Origin: CAYVOX01 sp964453035
GTDB taxonomy: Bacteria; Chloroflexota; Anaerolineae; Anaerolineales; Anaerolineaceae
Length of the DNA: 5,662 nucleotides
Direction: 5' to 3'
Assembly (NCBI GenBank): GCA_964453035.1
Contig: CAYVOX010000172.1
Coordinates: forward strand, 1 to 5,662
Numbering within the stretch: the stretch's first letter is position 1; the number at the start of each line of letters is the position of its first letter. The notes under the pieces were generated by a model. That model worked only from the letters and a program-made list of their open reading frames with translations, made no database searches and had not been told where the DNA came from. A program made the translations under genes and the position numbers. Positions 4,655-5,662 of the stretch are shown here, in pieces.

Positions 4655-5662
4655 ATGCCCGGTAAAATCGTTCTGCGCTTTGAGCTTTTTCTTCAGGCTC
4701 CCCTGACTCAGGTTTATCGCGCCTTTACCAACAGGATTGGTTTCGAAGAATGGTTGTGCGATTCAGCTTCCGTTCGCCCCCAGCCCGGCGGTCGCGTGTA
4801 TCTTAGTTGGAACACCGGATACGCCTCGTCCGGTCACTTCATCAAAATTGAACCTCATAAAAAGGTAATCTTCACCTGGCGTGGACCCGCAGACCCCGCC
4901 GCAACGCTTGTCACTGTCACCTTCAAAAAAGAGGGCCCGGGCACAGCGCTCAAACTCGTCCATGAAGGCATCTGGGAAGGCAAAAAATGGGCTGCCGCCG
5001 AGCAGGAAATCAAAAAAGGCTGGGTTGCCGCGTTGCGTAACCTCTCGGCCGTCCTTGAAGCCGGTCCCGACCCGCGCATCACCACTCGCCCCATGCTCGG
5101 CATCTACCTTGGCGACCCCGATCCCAGCCTGATTAAATCAACCGGCGCTCCGGTAGAAACAGGCATTCGGTTGGAAGGTGTCATTGATGGCCTTGGCGCT
5201 CAGAAAAGCGGCCTTCAAAAAGATGATGTCCTGGTGGAAATCGACGAAACCCCCATCCATGCCCAGGAAGATCTCTCCCGCGTGATGACCGGTCGCAAAG
5301 CCGGGGATGTTCTTAAGGTCAGTTTCTACCGCGGCAGCGAACTCAAACACACTGCCATGGAACTTGCTCCGCGAAAAACTTTCCCCCTCCCTGCCAGCGC
5401 CGCAGCCCTTGCAGCTGAGGTGCGTGCCCGTTATGCTGCCACCGACGCACAACTCTTCCCCTACCTCGCCTCGCTCACCGAAGCTGCCGCCTCTCGCCCT
5501 CCGGCTGAAAATGAATGGAGCGTCAAGCAAATTCTGGCTCACCTCATCCATTGCGAACGCGACCTGCAAGCTGTCATCCTCAAAGCTGTCCTCAGCGAGA
5601 GCGCCGATTTCTCAGATAACATCCCCTCCAGGATCCATGCTACCCTGCAAGCCTTTCCCACC
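4655..5662 (+). CDS. Multidomain SRPBCC (AHSA1-like) - PDZ - DinB-like protein; 3' end outside window
   Basis: 336 codons are visible with no stop. Residues 1-136 match the SRPBCC/AHSA1 pattern: a long opening strand, A-P-L-T-Q-V-Y-R-A-F-T (15-25), F-E-E-W-L (30-34), P-G-G-R-V-Y (45-49), then F-I-K-I-E-P-H-K-K-V-I-F-T-W and a long C-terminal helix; this helix-grip fold forms a hydrophobic ligand pocket. Residues 146-238 form a PDZ domain: L-G-I-Y-L-G, G-I-R-L-E-G-V-I-D-G-L-G-A-Q-K-S-G-L, D-D-V-L-V-E-I-D-E-T-P-I, and a final strand V-S-F-Y-R-G. From about 250 a DinB/DUF664-type four-helix domain begins, with E-W-S-V-K-Q-I-L-A-H-L-I-H-C-E (287-301), where H296 would be the first metal ligand; the remaining ligands lie beyond the window. 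There is no signal peptide, so it is cytoplasmic. It has its own promoter and seems unrelated to the operon. The substrate is unknown; domain calls are confident for SRPBCC and PDZ, fair for DinB. Confidence 0.88.
   Translation, partial: MPGKIVLRFELFLQAPLTQVYRAFTNRIGFEEWLCDSASVRPQPGGRVYLSWNTGYASSGHFIKIEPHKKVIFTWRGPADPAATLVTVTFKKEGPGTALKLVHEGIWEGKKWAAAEQEIKKGWVAALRNLSAVLEAGPDPRITTRPMLGIYLGDPDPSLIKSTGAPVETGIRLEGVIDGLGAQKSGLQKDDVLVEIDETPIHAQEDLSRVMTGRKAGDVLKVSFYRGSELKHTAMELAPRKTFPLPASAAALAAEVRARYAATDAQLFPYLASLTEAAASRPPAENEWSVKQILAHLIHCERDLQAVILKAVLSESADFSDNIPSRIHATLQAFPT

Noticed and set aside
4440..4706. + strand open frame bridging the end of the membrane-protein gene and the intergenic gap
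   Set aside because: It runs out of frame through two supported genes and across the promoter, with no ribosome binding site or protein-like composition.

Overview
The window is a tightly packed stretch of bacterial chromosome with every gene on the + strand. GC content is moderately high and third codon positions favour C. The gene families, a Gly/Pro-rich TIM-barrel protein with a C-terminal cell-wall-binding-like segment, an FtsZ far from any visible ftsA/ftsQ, and an SRPBCC-PDZ-DinB fusion, make me think of Chloroflexota (Anaerolineae-like). That placement is inference from the look of the proteins, not a search.

Positions 1-4557 look like one operon of six genes with gaps of only 3, -16, 27, 7 and 6 bases. 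In order they are: the 3' part of a glycoside-hydrolase-like TIM-barrel protein (1-1185, start lies upstream); an FtsZ homologue (1189-2391); a 72-residue soluble protein (2376-2594, overlapping the ftsZ end); a 68-residue membrane protein starting at GTG (2622-2828); a secreted glycoside-hydrolase-like TIM-barrel protein (2836-3921); and a single-pass membrane protein with a possible remote LCP (LytR-CpsA-Psr) fold (3928-4557). A gap of 97 bases follows. It carries a good sigma70-type promoter and a strong ribosome binding site for a separate gene (4655 to beyond the end) that fuses an SRPBCC/AHSA1 domain, a PDZ domain and the start of a DinB-like domain.

The main point of interest is that the operon seems to be built from polymer and enzyme folds whose catalytic residues are changed. 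The FtsZ keeps the GTP-binding signature and the C-terminal partner-binding peptide, but the second catalytic Asp of the T7 synergy loop is His. In both TIM-barrel proteins, the places where clan GH-A glycosidases carry their two catalytic glutamates hold other residues (D-S-P-N and Q in the first, F-P-A-A-N and H in the second). The last operon gene may be a similarly degenerate LCP-type domain. My working hypothesis (inference) is an envelope or cytoskeleton system: a slow- or non-hydrolysing FtsZ paralogue inside the cell, small membrane and adaptor proteins, and exported glycan-binding pseudoenzymes outside.
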